A stretch of 64,000 nucleotides of DNA from assembly GCF_024198255.1 (NCBI RefSeq), contig NZ_JAJVKW010000001.1:124001-188000 (forward strand), read 5' to 3'. The DNA is from Myxococcus guangdongensis (GTDB taxonomy: Bacteria; Myxococcota; Myxococcia; Myxococcales; Myxococcaceae). Below the pieces are notes generated by a model. It did not search any database and had not been told where the DNA came from. It saw only the letters and a list, made by a program, of their open reading frames with translations. Below, one piece after another: positions 30,401 to 38,918 of the stretch (position 1 is the stretch's first letter; each line of letters begins with the position of its first letter). Both the position numbers and the translations under genes were made by a program.

Positions 30401-31894
30401 GCGGCCATCCAGCTCCTCACCGAGAACATCCAGGCCACCGACCAGCGCATCACCAACCACTACAACACCAGCAAGGGCTTCGGTGAGTTCGTGCTGGACC
30501 TCATCGGCAAGGTGGCCGCGGCGTACGGCGGCGAGTTCCTGGCGGACCTGGCGGGCAAGGCGGCCGAGTCCCTGTGGAGCGAGGTGAAGAAGAGCTTCAA
30601 GTCGGAGTCCACCGGCACGCCCGTGGCCGGCGCGGGCGCGCCCAGCAGCGAGGGCAGCTCCATCCAGACGCTGCTGTGGGAGGCCATCAAGACGAGCACC
30701 ACCGACGCCGCCAAGAGCAAGCCCTTCAAGGACAAGCTCAAGAGCGGTGGCACCGAGCTGTGGGACATCGTCTCCGGCAACCAGAAGAAGCCCGCGCGCA
30801 GCATCATCTCCGACGAGGTGAAGAAGGAGATCCTCGCCCAGTCCCAGGTGGAGATAACGCTGGACCTGATGGACCTCCAGGCCCAGGTCACCAAGGCCCA
30901 GGCAGAGCACCGGCTGGCGCTGATGGAGCGGGACATGGTGACGCTGCGCCAGCGCAACTCGGTGGCCGCGCGCGACGCGCTCAACGACATCCTGGCCTTC
31001 GGCAACGGCACGGAGCTGCGCAAGTTCGACCAGCTGCTCATCGGCCAGCAGGTGTACGCCCGCGCGCTGCGCACGCTGGACCAGCTCTCCATCCGCTACT
31101 GGGAGCTCATCCGCGTGGCGGAGTACCAGTACCTGCCGTTCGACGCGTCCACCGGCGACAGCGCCATCCCCGCGACGTTCCGCGACAACTACGACTTCAA
31201 CCTGGCCAACTACCCGGACATGAAGACGCGGCTGGTGCAGCACCTGGACAACCTGCCCTCGCACACGGTGATGAGCCTGACGCCGTACTACCGCCGCGTG
31301 GCCGCCACCGACTTCCACCCGCTCACCGTCAACGAGTCCGAGCGCATGAAGGCGCTGGGAGACCTGGTCACCGGCGGGACGACCTACCGGGCGGCGCGCT
31401 TCCAGGTGACGCCCACGGACGTGAATGCCTCCACCGTGCTGTCGCTGCGCAAGGGCCACCGCGTGCGCAACGTGCGCGTCAACGTCGTCACCACCACGGG
31501 CGCCTCCGTGTCCGTGCCGGCGGTGCTGGTGCGCGACACCATGGACGGGTTCAAGCTCGGCAACTACTTCGCCGAGTTCGAGCTGGTGGACCGGGACGAC
31601 TACACCTCCGGCGGGACGCGGCAGGTGCTGCACTACGTTCCCTTCACCGCCTGCGTCTCCGGCCCGCCCGCGTGCGACGTCGCCAACCCGGCGTGCTCCA
31701 CCCCGTTCCAGGGCGCGGCCTTCACGGACGCGTGCAGCGTGGCGCCGGGCGGCTCCACGCCGGCCAACAACTCCTTCTATGACCGGAGCCTGTTGGGCGA
31801 GTGGACGCTGCTCATCGACACGGCCAGCTTCACGGGCCTGGGCGATGTGCGCGCCGCCGAGGTCGTCTTCATGACGGCCGGCATCACCATCTAG
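27452..31894 (+). CDS. Giant lipoprotein with eight MopE-type Cys/Asp repeats and a coiled-coil region
   Basis: 1480 residues. The ATG preceded by AAGGA at 27452 opens a lipoprotein signal (VLGAC, Cys26). Layout: N-terminal region to about 180; a Gly-rich beta region with NGGKGGRSG (about 180-330); eight repeats of C-[ST]-D-x-x-D-N-D-x-D-x...D-C-x-D-x-x-C (about 373-686), the putative metal-binding motif of MopE-like proteins; a long Ala/Gln-rich helical stretch with coiled-coil character and an amphipathic segment (about 800-1200); and a C-terminal beta region ending in a jelly-roll-like GEWTLLIDT. Large cell-surface proteins of this design are typical of myxobacteria and may bind calcium or copper. 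Biological role unknown. Confidence 0.75.
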   Translation: MNFLRNTRRDRRRFWGLAAALVLGACGDNGLPETARPAGDEPLETGTTAQPLAFSSPMDFSELRGLPAAPASMDTTVGELLAVLPDPRFADLRGVLQTRHQPTDKVRLLTSYARDYPVFLKGNQALLPQADGVIATQSPVVTWQTLASNACSSTHACANLFEVTQQETGALEHKVIVIVAPVVELAGPVQTGGATLIVASGGYTSRGFSVRTTPGPRTPQQDTNLADLIVPPGRDGQNGGSFVLYTNVLNGVRVATAGEKGEDGWAGIDAVGNPPTTTITGNYGPDPKVSCAGTPTSQAGHGSNGGKGGRSGDVVIRYTSLIGPGLVNEPHKSSPITPEQCFQDEDGPCHSLRCRWNPAIALCDLRTEADNTQCSDGMDNDLNGYTDCEDYACSKNPHVTVCADASWGPIQRESSAEACSDGKDNDNDGKIDCLDPECSQRGFCQLGRLANSEFSEDACSDGVDNDGDGFVDCADFGCKNYSTTCGTAGEGGDDECTDLIDNDGDGLGDCQDPGCYGNAYCGLGPALLLTTGLEETSDVACSDGVDNDVDGDVDCADKECRYNPRVQSACGSERTVLNCSDGIDNDGDGKVDCQDPGCAGNPYVKVCEPDTYPFLQEATAATCSDGIDNDGDHYPDCADFQCNNSPLTGNVCGPQENTFVQCTDGLDNDNDNLKDCADPTCRNSPFFGDLACRNQIQTWHDVSLGDSYNGRYVDTRAELVTSAAPASKKGLAGKRLFKTVPVVVQEAPPGSCEFYDDYLCVPRDETRTCYIGTKANDGAVGAAGTTGTQKVLRSMRRDVDMLRALLAPQSWRVSQSHANALFKRGELQRAGFHYLQNIMEMGGILAQAGLVCDEVPAAGRPFADLYLYGSLCPLMAHDVTRLSFLQSQRNFYGLAKDTPFNPHLRYEQLRSEFDALYGVLDSSVNQWLTLANGTQLSAWMTQNQATLNAEVGVLEAEKLVADQRITVANASMAALQQSMNNRKAAIQLLTENIQATDQRITNHYNTSKGFGEFVLDLIGKVAAAYGGEFLADLAGKAAESLWSEVKKSFKSESTGTPVAGAGAPSSEGSSIQTLLWEAIKTSTTDAAKSKPFKDKLKSGGTELWDIVSGNQKKPARSIISDEVKKEILAQSQVEITLDLMDLQAQVTKAQAEHRLALMERDMVTLRQRNSVAARDALNDILAFGNGTELRKFDQLLIGQQVYARALRTLDQLSIRYWELIRVAEYQYLPFDASTGDSAIPATFRDNYDFNLANYPDMKTRLVQHLDNLPSHTVMSLTPYYRRVAATDFHPLTVNESERMKALGDLVTGGTTYRAARFQVTPTDVNASTVLSLRKGHRVRNVRVNVVTTTGASVSVPAVLVRDTMDGFKLGNYFAEFELVDRDDYTSGGTRQVLHYVPFTACVSGPPACDVANPACSTPFQGAAFTDACSVAPGGSTPANNSFYDRSLLGEWTLLIDTASFTGLGDVRAAEVVFMTAGITI
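28568..29507 (+). repeat. Eight tandem Cys/Asp repeats inside the giant lipoprotein gene
   Basis: Eight units with the core D-N-D-x-D-x-x-x-D-C separated by variable 10-25 residue spacers. Most keep two outer Cys plus the internal DC, enough for one disulphide per unit. The DxDxDG-like acidic loop resembles EF-hand or thrombospondin calcium loops. Unit 1 reads DNDLNG and unit 8 DNDNDN, so the outer copies have lost the terminal Gly pattern of the inner ones. Confidence 0.8.
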
Positions 31895-31911
31895 TCGCCT
31901 TGACTCCGGGT

Positions 31912-31939
31912 GCGGGCCCGCGGACATCCGCGGGCCCGC
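31912..31939. terminator. Strong GC hairpin after the giant lipoprotein gene
   Basis: A 13-bp perfect inverted repeat (GCGGGCCCGCGGA and its complement) around a central CA, 17 bp after the stop codon. No T-run follows on the plus strand, so it may end transcription with Rho or mainly protect the 3' end. It separates the lipoprotein from thiD. Confidence 0.5.
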
Positions 31940-31990
31940 GTCCGCCAAAAGGGGTGGCTCCCTGGAGCGGGCCGGCGCAGCATGCGCCCC

Positions 31991-32803
31991 ATGGAGACTC
32001 CCAAGCGAGTGCCGACGGCGCTCACCATCGCCGGCTCCGACAGTGGCGGTGGCGCAGGCATCCAGGCGGACCTGAACACCTTCTCGTATCACCGGGTGCA
32101 CGGCACCACCGCGCTCACCGCCGTCACCGCGCAGAACACCCGGGGTGTCACCCGGGTGGACGTGCTCCCCGCCGCCGCCGTGGCCGCGCAGGTGGACGCC
32201 GTCGTCGAGGACCTGGGCGTGGGCGCGGTGAAGACGGGCATGCTCGTCAACGCGGAGATCATCTCCGTCGTCGCGTGGCGGCTGAAGTCGTTGAAGCCGG
32301 GCCCGCTCGTGGTGGACCCGGTCATGGTGTCCCGCGCGGGCGCGCGCCTCATCGACGACTCGGCCGTCGGCGCCCTCAAGGAGCACCTGCTCCCGCTCGC
32401 GGACGTCGTCACGCCCAACCGGCACGAGGCGCAGCTGCTCGCCGGGATGGAGCTGCAGACGCTCGAGGACATGAAGGAGGCCGCCCGGCGCATCCACCAG
32501 CTCGGTCCCCGGGCGGTGCTCGTCAAGGGCGGTGGCATGTCGGGCGAGCTGCGCGGCCTGGACGTCTGGTTCGACGGGGAGCGGATGGAGACGTTGTTCC
32601 TCCGCTCGGTGAAGACGCACAACACGCACGGCACGGGGTGCACGCTGTCGGCGGCCATCGCCGCGTGGATTGCGCTGGGACAGGCGCCCCTCGAGGCCAC
32701 CCGGCGCGCCAAGACGTTCGTCACCTCGGCCCTGGAGCACCCGCTCCCCCTGGGTCAGGGCCATGGCCCCTTCAGCCACTTCTCCCCGCTCGAGCCCTCC
32801 TGA
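31991..32803 (+). CDS. thiD: Hydroxymethylpyrimidine/phosphomethylpyrimidine kinase ThiD
   Basis: 270 residues, the normal length. It phosphorylates HMP and HMP-phosphate to HMP-PP, the pyrimidine precursor of thiamine, in the cytoplasm. Ribokinase-fold signatures are clear: [14 protein letters not shown] at the start, the VVDPVMVS strand, [14 protein letters not shown], and the anion-hole/catalytic segment [16 protein letters not shown] codons at 31982 and 31991 both fit; the second leaves the shorter tail before TIAGSDS. No TPP riboswitch is visible in the 90 bp upstream and no other thi gene adjoins. Confidence 0.93.
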   Translation: METPKRVPTALTIAGSDSGGGAGIQADLNTFSYHRVHGTTALTAVTAQNTRGVTRVDVLPAAAVAAQVDAVVEDLGVGAVKTGMLVNAEIISVVAWRLKSLKPGPLVVDPVMVSRAGARLIDDSAVGALKEHLLPLADVVTPNRHEAQLLAGMELQTLEDMKEAARRIHQLGPRAVLVKGGGMSGELRGLDVWFDGERMETLFLRSVKTHNTHGTGCTLSAAIAAWIALGQAPLEATRRAKTFVTSALEHPLPLGQGHGPFSHFSPLEPS

Positions 32804-32922
32804 GGGCCCGGGTGGAAATGGGCCGGAAAATCCCTGGGGAAATGGGCGGTCGATTTCCGGCCGGCCTGTTCGACCCAGGGCCGGGAGACTTCACTCCCCT
32901 TCGTCACCGTGAGGATGGACCC

Positions 32923-33285
32923 ATGAAGTACCTGCTGATGCTCTTCGAGAACGAGAAGGCCTGGGACGCGCTGCCGCAGGAGGAGGCCCAGAAGGTGCTG
33001 GAGGAGTACATGGCCTTCAGTGAGTCCATCGAGAAGAGCGGGAACAACATCGCGGGCGAGGCGCTGCAGCCGACGTCCACGGCGACCACGGTGCGCGTGC
33101 GCGACGGCAAGCGGCTGACGACGGACGGGCCGTTCGCGGAGACGCGCGAGCAGATGGGTGGCTTCTTCCTGGTGGAGGCCAAGGATTTGGACGAGGCCAT
33201 CGCCCTGGCCTCGCGAATCCCCGCGGCGAAGTCGGGCTGCGTGGAGATACGCCCGGTGATGGACTACTCCGACGTCATGGGCTGA
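32923..33285 (+). CDS. YCII-related DGPF-domain protein, partner of the ECF42 sigma factor
   Basis: 120 residues of the YCII/DGPF family: MKYLLMLFENE at the start, the signature TTDGPFAET (DGPF at 68-71), then GGFFLVEAKDLDEAIALA. These dimeric ferredoxin-like proteins typically sit next to ECF42 sigma factor genes, exactly as here with a 25-bp gap. They are thought to be effectors or targets of that regulon; the chemical role is unsettled. Confidence 0.88.
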   Translation: MKYLLMLFENEKAWDALPQEEAQKVLEEYMAFSESIEKSGNNIAGEALQPTSTATTVRVRDGKRLTTDGPFAETREQMGGFFLVEAKDLDEAIALASRIPAAKSGCVEIRPVMDYSDVMG

Positions 33286-33310
33286 GGCCCGGGCGCGGAG
33301 CGAGTCGTCC

Positions 33311-34579
33311 ATGGAGGACGTGCGGTCCATCGTCGAGCACACCTACCGCGCCGAGCATGGCCGCATCGTGGCCATGGTCATCGGCGCGATGGGTGGGGAT
33401 TTCGCCTCGGCGGAGGAGGTGGTGCAGGAGTCCTTCGAGGCGGCGCTCCAGCAGTGGCCGCGCGAGGGGGTGCCGCGGGAGCCTCGGGCATGGCTCCTGC
33501 GGGCCGCGCGCAACAAGGCGGTGGACCGGGTGCGGCGCGGGGTGCGGCTCGGGGCCCGGGTGGATGCATTGGAAGTCGTGGCGAGGCTCGAGCAGGAGCT
33601 GGCGGCCACGCCTGGGGGTGAGGACTGGCAGGCGCATCCGGACGACTCGCTGCGGTTGCTCTTCACGTGCTGCCACCCTTCCCTCGCCGTGGACGTGCAG
33701 GTGGCGCTGGCGCTGCGCACGTTGTGCGGCCTGACGACGGAGGAGGTGGCGAGAGCGTTCCTCGTGCCACCCGCGACGATGGCGCAGCGGCTGGTGCGAG
33801 CGCAGCGCAAGATTCGGGATGCGCGCATCCCGTATGTCATCCCGGAGCCGGACGCGCTGGGCGAGCGCACCCGGGGCGTGCTGCATGCCATCTACCTGCT
33901 CTTCTCGGAGGGACACTCGGCGACGCAGGGCGCGGAGCTGGTGCGCGTGGACCTGTGCGAGGAGGCGCTGCGACTGGCCCGGCTGACGTGCCACTTGTTG
34001 CCCCGCCATCCCGAGACCACCTCGCTGCTGGCGATGATGCTGCTCCACCATTCCCGACGTCACGTGCGGGTGGCCGAGGATGGAGGGCTGGTGCTGTTGG
34101 ACAGACAGGACCGTGGGCGATGGGACGCGGCGAACATCGCGGAGGGGCTGGCCCTGCTCGACGGTGCGTTGGCGCTGGGCGCCTTCGGCCCGTACACCGT
34201 GCAGGCCGCCATCGCGGCGCTGCATGCACAGGCGAAGCGGCCGGAGGAGACGGATTGGGAGCAGATCGCCGCGCTCTACGAGCGGCTGGCGAAGCTGACG
34301 CCAGGGCCGGTGGTGGAGCTCAACCGCGCGGCGGCGGTAGCGATGGCGAAGGGCCCGGCGCAGGGACTGGTGTTGGTCGACGACCTGGAGTCGTCCGGAC
34401 GGCTCACCGAGCACCACCTGTTGCCCGCGGCCCGAGCGGAGCTGCTGCGCAGACTGGGACGCACGGACGAAGCCGTGGCGGCCTATCGCCGCGCGCTCGC
34501 CCTGGTGCGCACGGAGCCAGAGCGTCGCTTCCTCGAGGAGCGGCTGAAGGAAGTGCTGGCGGACGTGCCGCCGACTTGA
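33311..34579 (+). CDS. ECF42-type RNA polymerase sigma factor with C-terminal extension
   Basis: 422 residues. Sigma region 2 is at about 12-75 (ASAEEVVQESFEAAL-like helix, RAWLLRAARNKAVDRVRR) and region 4 at about 115-165 (LRTLCGLTTEEVARAFLVPPATMAQRLVRAQRKIR). The remaining 240 residues are the long helical, TPR-like extension that defines ECF42 and seems to replace an anti-sigma factor; none is encoded nearby. The upstream DGPF gene is the family's conserved neighbour. It probably directs transcription of DGPF-type genes including its own operon, although I could not identify the promoter motif. Confidence 0.88.
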   Translation: MEDVRSIVEHTYRAEHGRIVAMVIGAMGGDFASAEEVVQESFEAALQQWPREGVPREPRAWLLRAARNKAVDRVRRGVRLGARVDALEVVARLEQELAATPGGEDWQAHPDDSLRLLFTCCHPSLAVDVQVALALRTLCGLTTEEVARAFLVPPATMAQRLVRAQRKIRDARIPYVIPEPDALGERTRGVLHAIYLLFSEGHSATQGAELVRVDLCEEALRLARLTCHLLPRHPETTSLLAMMLLHHSRRHVRVAEDGGLVLLDRQDRGRWDAANIAEGLALLDGALALGAFGPYTVQAAIAALHAQAKRPEETDWEQIAALYERLAKLTPGPVVELNRAAAVAMAKGPAQGLVLVDDLESSGRLTEHHLLPAARAELLRRLGRTDEAVAAYRRALALVRTEPERRFLEERLKEVLADVPPT

Positions 34580-34634
34580 GTGCCCCGGCACGTCGCGGAG
34601 CGAGGCTCGTGCCAGCTCGCCTCCCGTTGAAGCA

Positions 34635-34666
34635 CCGGGACGCCTACGTCAACGCCAGCGTCCCGG
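34635..34666. terminator. Hairpin between the ECF42 gene and the convergent ferritin-like gene
   Basis: CCGGGACGC and GCGTCCCGG form 9-bp perfect arms around 14 bases, 56 bp past the sigma-factor stop. No T-tract on either strand. It may serve as a weak bidirectional terminator; it lies just outside the 129-bp repeats. Confidence 0.4.
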
Positions 34667-34690
34667 CACGAACAACCGGGGAGCCTATCC

Positions 34691-35046
34691 ACCATCGCGG
34701 GAACGACCTCCCGCGAGGACAGTCCCAACACGCGCAAGGCTGCGTCCTCGGTCGGCGCGGAGACCTCGGCGCGCAGCGTCTCCTGACCTCAGTTCCACAG
34801 CTCGCGGGAGAGCACGTCGACCATCGCGAGAACGACCTCCCGCGAGGACAGTCCCAACCCGCGCAAGACTGCGTCCTCGGTCGGCGCGACGACCTCGGCG
34901 CACAGCGTCTCCTGATCTCAGTTCCACAGCTCGCGGGAGAGCACGTCGACCATCGCGAGAGCCACCTCCGGCGGGGGCAGTCCCAGCGCGCGCAGGACCG
35001 CGTCCTCGGTCGGCGCGGAGACCTCGGCGCGCAGCGCCTCGACGGC
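34691..35046. repeat. 129-bp tandem repeat duplicating the 3' end of the ferritin-like gene
   Basis: ACCATCGCG recurs at 34691, 34820 and 34949, exactly 129 bp (43 codons) apart. The copy at 34918-35046 is the coding 3' end of the ferritin-like gene. A second full copy (34789-34917) and a third, partial copy (34691-34788) lie beyond the stop codon. The stop triplet itself is duplicated at 34789-34791. Copies differ by scattered substitutions. They occupy most of the otherwise gene-free stretch 34580-34917. Confidence 0.85.
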
Positions 35047-36237
35047 CCGCTGACGTGCCGCGCGCACCGTCTCGCGCTCCTCGGGCGAGAGCTTCTCCTC
35101 CGCCCAGCGGTCGACGGCCCACGACAGGTCCGCATGCCGCGTCTCGTCCTCCGCGATGCGCACCATCGCCTCGCGCACCTCCACGTCCTCCGCGTGCAGC
35201 GCCTGGTGATGCGCCAACAGCGCGCCATACGTCTCGCGCACGCAGCCCTCCACCGCGTTGTCCAGCGCAACCTCGAACAGCGGCCGGGGAGGAAGCGGCG
35301 CCACCACCGCGCGCTCCGGCGTCACCCCGTGTCGGCGCGCCAGCCTGCCGCACACCTGCGTATGCGCCACTTCATCCAGCGCGCTGCGCAGCGCCGCCTG
35401 TTGCAGCTCGACGGCCGCGCCATGCAGCGCCAACTCCTCACGAAGCCGCAGGAACGCCGTGATGGAGGCCTCCTCCAGGTGAGTGATGAGCGCGAAGTGC
35501 TGTCCCAGCTCATCCACGCAATCCACCGAGCCATCCGAGCGGAGCCCCGCGGGCCGGCGTCCCACTGAGCATCCCTTGTCGCCGCGCTCGAGGACATGCG
35601 TGCGCTTCTCGACCACCTCGCCGGAGGGCTTGACCACCAGCAGGTACTGCGTCAGCTCTGTCCCCTCGCCACACGCGAACCCCTTGGTGGCGATGACACT
35701 GAAGGTCCCGTCGGCGTTCGTCTTCACCGCGCCATGCTTCAGCTCGGAGCAGCTCACGTTGTAGCGCTCCGCGAAGACCTGGAGCAGCGCCTCAGACGGG
35801 GTGTCGATGCTGCCCAGCAGGGCCGCGAGCGCGTTCCGAGACGTGTGCGCCTCGACCGAATCTCCTCGCGTCGTCACGAGGTAGTACGCATGGCACTCTG
35901 GATCGCAGCGGGAGAGGAACCCATCCTCGGAGGCCACGGCGTCCAGCTCCGCGCCGCACACCGCGGGCTGCGTGGCGGTCGCGCACGCCGTCCCGACGGA
36001 GGACACACGTTGCTGCTGCGGCGAGCCCCGCAGGTCCGTCACCAGGCGCAGCTCGATGAAGTCCGTCGGGGTCTCGGGGGCCAGGCCCTGGAGCGACACG
36101 CGACCGTTGTCACAAGGCGGCGCCGAGAACCCCTCCAAGGAAATCCCCCCGTCGCCACAACCGGTGAGCATCAAGGGCGACGCCAACGATGCACTCAGCG
36201 CACGGGCGAAGAGCCTGCGCAGTTGATTCGAGTTCAA
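34918..36237 (-). CDS. Ferritin-like-domain lipoprotein, TTG start
   Basis: 439 residues. No ATG suits the export signal; a TTG at 36237 preceded by AGAGGAG at six bases gives LNSNQLRRLFARAL... with lipobox LMLTGC, so I choose it. Residues of about 25-240 are a Cys-rich unrecognised domain. From about 255 a ferritin-like four-helix region appears: EEASITAFLRL, DEVAHTQVC (ExxH), then ETYGALLAHH and EDETRHADL (ExxxH), candidate di-iron ligands. Such lipoproteins with a ferritin-like tail occur in myxobacteria, and their chemistry is unknown. The last 43 codons are copied twice just downstream. Confidence 0.75.
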   Translation of the reverse strand: MNSNQLRRLFARALSASLASPLMLTGCGDGGISLEGFSAPPCDNGRVSLQGLAPETPTDFIELRLVTDLRGSPQQQRVSSVGTACATATQPAVCGAELDAVASEDGFLSRCDPECHAYYLVTTRGDSVEAHTSRNALAALLGSIDTPSEALLQVFAERYNVSCSELKHGAVKTNADGTFSVIATKGFACGEGTELTQYLLVVKPSGEVVEKRTHVLERGDKGCSVGRRPAGLRSDGSVDCVDELGQHFALITHLEEASITAFLRLREELALHGAAVELQQAALRSALDEVAHTQVCGRLARRHGVTPERAVVAPLPPRPLFEVALDNAVEGCVRETYGALLAHHQALHAEDVEVREAMVRIAEDETRHADLSWAVDRWAEEKLSPEERETVRAARQRAVEALRAEVSAPTEDAVLRALGLPPPEVALAMVDVLSRELWN

Positions 36238-36429
36238 GCAACACTCCTCTCTGGATACGACCTCACGGCCGACAGCAATGCAGATGCCAGAAGCGTCCCA
36301 TTCGAGAAGCGGTTGTGGCAGCCCGATGCGGCCTCGGTGTTTTCCGCGAGCGCACTCAGAAACCTGAGGGGCGCGGTGTCTCGAATTGAGCACCCCACCA
36401 ACACATCCGGCGGCGAACCGCGGCCCTCA

Positions 36430-36735
36430 TCAATGGGAGCGCGTCGAGTCCGTGCTCTCGTCGAGCATCCGCACCGCCACCGCGCGGCATCCGCCACACA
36501 CCACACCCGCCCGCTCCCAGTGCACCTGGTCCTCGAGCTCGCGAGCATCCTCGGGCCCCTCTTCCAGTCGCCGCACCAGCGCCGCGAGTGCGTCCCGCTC
36601 ACCGTCCTCAACAGCGTCGGCGGACTCCAACACGTCCTGCTCGCCCTCCAGGACCAGCTTGAAGCGGTAGTACACCTCGCGTGGATTCAGGGCGCGCCCA
36701 CACGTCGCGCAGTGCCGAAGTCGGGGTCCGGTCAT
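36430..36735 (-). CDS. Small double-CxxC zinc-ribbon-like protein
   Basis: 101 residues from the ATG at 36735; a GTG 51 bp upstream would add an unlikely Cys-rich leader. CATC (Cys9/Cys12, numbering from this start) and VCGGC near residue 80 form a two-knuckle zinc site, with an acidic helical insert (VLESADAVEDGERD) between them. The segment NPREVYYRFKLVLEGEQDVL suggests a compact beta domain. No export signal, so cytoplasmic. Function unknown. It diverges from the CotH gene. Confidence 0.6.
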   Translation of the reverse strand: MTGPRLRHCATCGRALNPREVYYRFKLVLEGEQDVLESADAVEDGERDALAALVRRLEEGPEDARELEDQVHWERAGVVCGGCRAVAVRMLDESTDSTRSH

Positions 36736-36916
36736 CGCAAGGGGGCTCCCTCGTTCGGATGCGCAGCAGCCATGGCATTCCGCCACCCCCAGCGTGGCAC
36801 ACTGCCACGCCCGACCGACACTGCTTCCCTGAATTCAGGGAGATAGTTTGAGGCACGAGGATTGCTGGCGACCCCGGGTCCCACGTCCCCAAGGGCTCTC
36901 CCCTCGTGCCTCATCC

Positions 36917-38905
36917 ATGAATCCCCTGTCCGCTCCCGAAGTCGCGGGGGGCCTCGTCGTGGCCTCCGAGCGGGTCCCGTTCGTCCTCCCGAAGCCGAGT
37001 CGCTCCGGGGTGCTCGCCGCGCTGCTCTTCGCCCTCACCGCCTGTGAGAGCACGCCGTCCTCCGACAAGGCCCTTGGGCCCGCGGTGGACGAGGAGACGG
37101 CGTCCCCCGCCGTCACCATCGACGCCATGGACAACGAGCAGCACGTGCTGCGCGGCGGCTTCCAGCTGGACGCGGGCATCGTGCGCGTGGAGGTCTACGA
37201 GGGCTCCATCCTGCTCGGCCTGGCGGTGCTGGAGGACGGGCGGTGGAGCATCCCGTGGCAGCCGGGCCACGAGAGCGAGTCGCTGGAGGTCGTCGCCTAT
37301 CACGACAGCGGGGCGGAGGTGCGCACGCGCCTGGAGTTCCAGCGCCTGGGCTTCGAGACGCGAGACAACCTGTACGCCGCCGAGGCGCTCCTGACGCTGC
37401 CCACGTCCCCGGACACGACGACGCGCTACACGCTGGATGGCTCCACGCCGGGCCCGACTTCTCCCGTCTACACGGCGCCGTTGGTGCTGCTCAACCGACG
37501 TGGGCAGCCCGCGCCGCTCAGCCTCATTCCGACGAATCCCGCCGAGTCACCGGAGCCCTGGCGCTGGAAGCCGCCCACGGCGCCCACCACGCTCGCGACG
37601 GTGGTGCGCGCGCGGCGGTTCTCGGGCGAGACGCCGGTGGACGCGGGGCAGGCGCGCACGTACCTCATCGGACAGCCACGCGCGTACACCTTGCCAGTGT
37701 TGTCGCTGGCGACGGACGCGGCGAACTTCTTCGGGGACGAGCAGGGCCTCTACGTGCCGGGCCGCGTCTACGCAGAGACGCCGGGGCCGATGGAGGGCTG
37801 GGGCACGGGCAACTACATGCAGTCCGGCAAGAACTGGGAGCGCCCGGTCCACGTCGAGTGGTTCGACGCCGCGGGCGCGACGGTGCTCGCGCAGAACGCG
37901 GGCGTGCGCATCCACGGCTCGGGCAGCGCGGCGATGCCGCAGAAGAGCCTCCGGCTGTACGCGAAGGAGGACTACGGCCCGGAGATGTTCCAGGCGGACG
38001 TGTTCCCGGACCATCCGCTGCGCGAGTTCAAGCGGCTCATCGTGCGCACGTCGGGGCAGGACCAGGTGGGCTCCAAGCTGCGCGACTGTGTGCTCCAGGG
38101 ATTGATGCGTGAGACGTCCCTGGCGCTGCAGGCCTGCCAGCCCACGTTGGTGTTCCTGGATGGTGAGTACTGGGGGCTGCACGAGCTGCGCGAGCGGTAT
38201 GACGAGTACTACCTGGCGACGCACCACGAGCTGAAGCGCAAGGACATCGTCATCCTGGAGGCCTACGGCATCCTCGACACGGGCGAGGACGCGGACGTGC
38301 TGCCCTACCAGGCGCTGCTCGCCTACGTGCGCGAGAATGACCTCTCCGTCCCCCAGCACTACGCCTACGTCGCGGCGCGCATCGATGTGGAGGACTTCAT
38401 CGACTACCACATCGCGGAGGTCTACTTCGGCAACGAGGACTGGCCGGACAACAACGTGAAGTTCTGGCGCCTGCGCGGGGGTGAGACGTCCGGCAAGACG
38501 GGGCCCGCGGATGGCCGGTGGCGCTGGCTGTTGCATGACCTGGACGCGGCCTTCGTGGGAGGGCCCGACGCCAACTCGCTCGGACGGCTGCTGCGCGACG
38601 AGCGGCTCAGCGAGCCCTTCGTCGTGCTGTTCCGGAGCCTGATGAAGTCCCCGGACTTCAAGGGCCTGTTCATCTCGCGCTTCCGGTGGCACCTGGAGCA
38701 CACGTTCGCGCCGGCGCGGGTCCTGGCCTGGCTCGACGCGGCCGAGGCACGGCTGGCGCCCGAGATGGCCGAGCACGTCGCGCGCTGGGGTTACCCGGCC
38801 TCGGTGGAGTCATGGCATGGGGACGTGGAGTTCCTGCGCGAGTGCGCGCGGCGCCGCGCCGAGGTGCTCCAGCGCCACCTGAGGGAGGAGCTGGGCGCGC
38901 CCTGA
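36917..38905 (+). CDS. CotH-kinase-family exported protein
   Basis: 662 residues from the ATG at 36917. A hydrophobic segment ending in LFALTAC looks like a lipobox, but 30 residues precede it, so a later GTG (36959) could be the true start. N-terminal beta domains follow, one with TRYTLDGSTPGPTSPVY like the chitobiase C-terminal (CHB_HEX) fold. The CotH domain shows IHGSGSAAMPQKSLRL, LVFLDGEYWGLHELRERYDE and WRWLLHDLDAAF with the metal-binding Asp. CotH proteins are atypical protein kinases of spore coats and other surface structures. In a sporulating myxobacterium a spore or surface role is reasonable. OpgC follows after 13 bp. Confidence 0.82.
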   Translation: MNPLSAPEVAGGLVVASERVPFVLPKPSRSGVLAALLFALTACESTPSSDKALGPAVDEETASPAVTIDAMDNEQHVLRGGFQLDAGIVRVEVYEGSILLGLAVLEDGRWSIPWQPGHESESLEVVAYHDSGAEVRTRLEFQRLGFETRDNLYAAEALLTLPTSPDTTTRYTLDGSTPGPTSPVYTAPLVLLNRRGQPAPLSLIPTNPAESPEPWRWKPPTAPTTLATVVRARRFSGETPVDAGQARTYLIGQPRAYTLPVLSLATDAANFFGDEQGLYVPGRVYAETPGPMEGWGTGNYMQSGKNWERPVHVEWFDAAGATVLAQNAGVRIHGSGSAAMPQKSLRLYAKEDYGPEMFQADVFPDHPLREFKRLIVRTSGQDQVGSKLRDCVLQGLMRETSLALQACQPTLVFLDGEYWGLHELRERYDEYYLATHHELKRKDIVILEAYGILDTGEDADVLPYQALLAYVRENDLSVPQHYAYVAARIDVEDFIDYHIAEVYFGNEDWPDNNVKFWRLRGGETSGKTGPADGRWRWLLHDLDAAFVGGPDANSLGRLLRDERLSEPFVVLFRSLMKSPDFKGLFISRFRWHLEHTFAPARVLAWLDAAEARLAPEMAEHVARWGYPASVESWHGDVEFLRECARRRAEVLQRHLREELGAP

Positions 38906-38918
38906 GCCCGTATCCCTC

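Noticed and set aside
31895..31990. TPP riboswitch before thiD
   Set aside because: No CTGAGA or ACCTGATC-type THI-box elements; only a GC hairpin is present.
27017..32779. A 1920-codon open frame on the minus strand
   Set aside because: It lies antisense to the giant lipoprotein and thiD, has the Arg/His/Val/Leu-rich low-complexity composition of an antisense frame in GC-rich DNA, and spans several real genes.
34691..35046. CRISPR-like or minisatellite array
   Set aside because: Units are 129 bp with no spacers and match a coding 3' end, so this is a tandem duplication and not a CRISPR.
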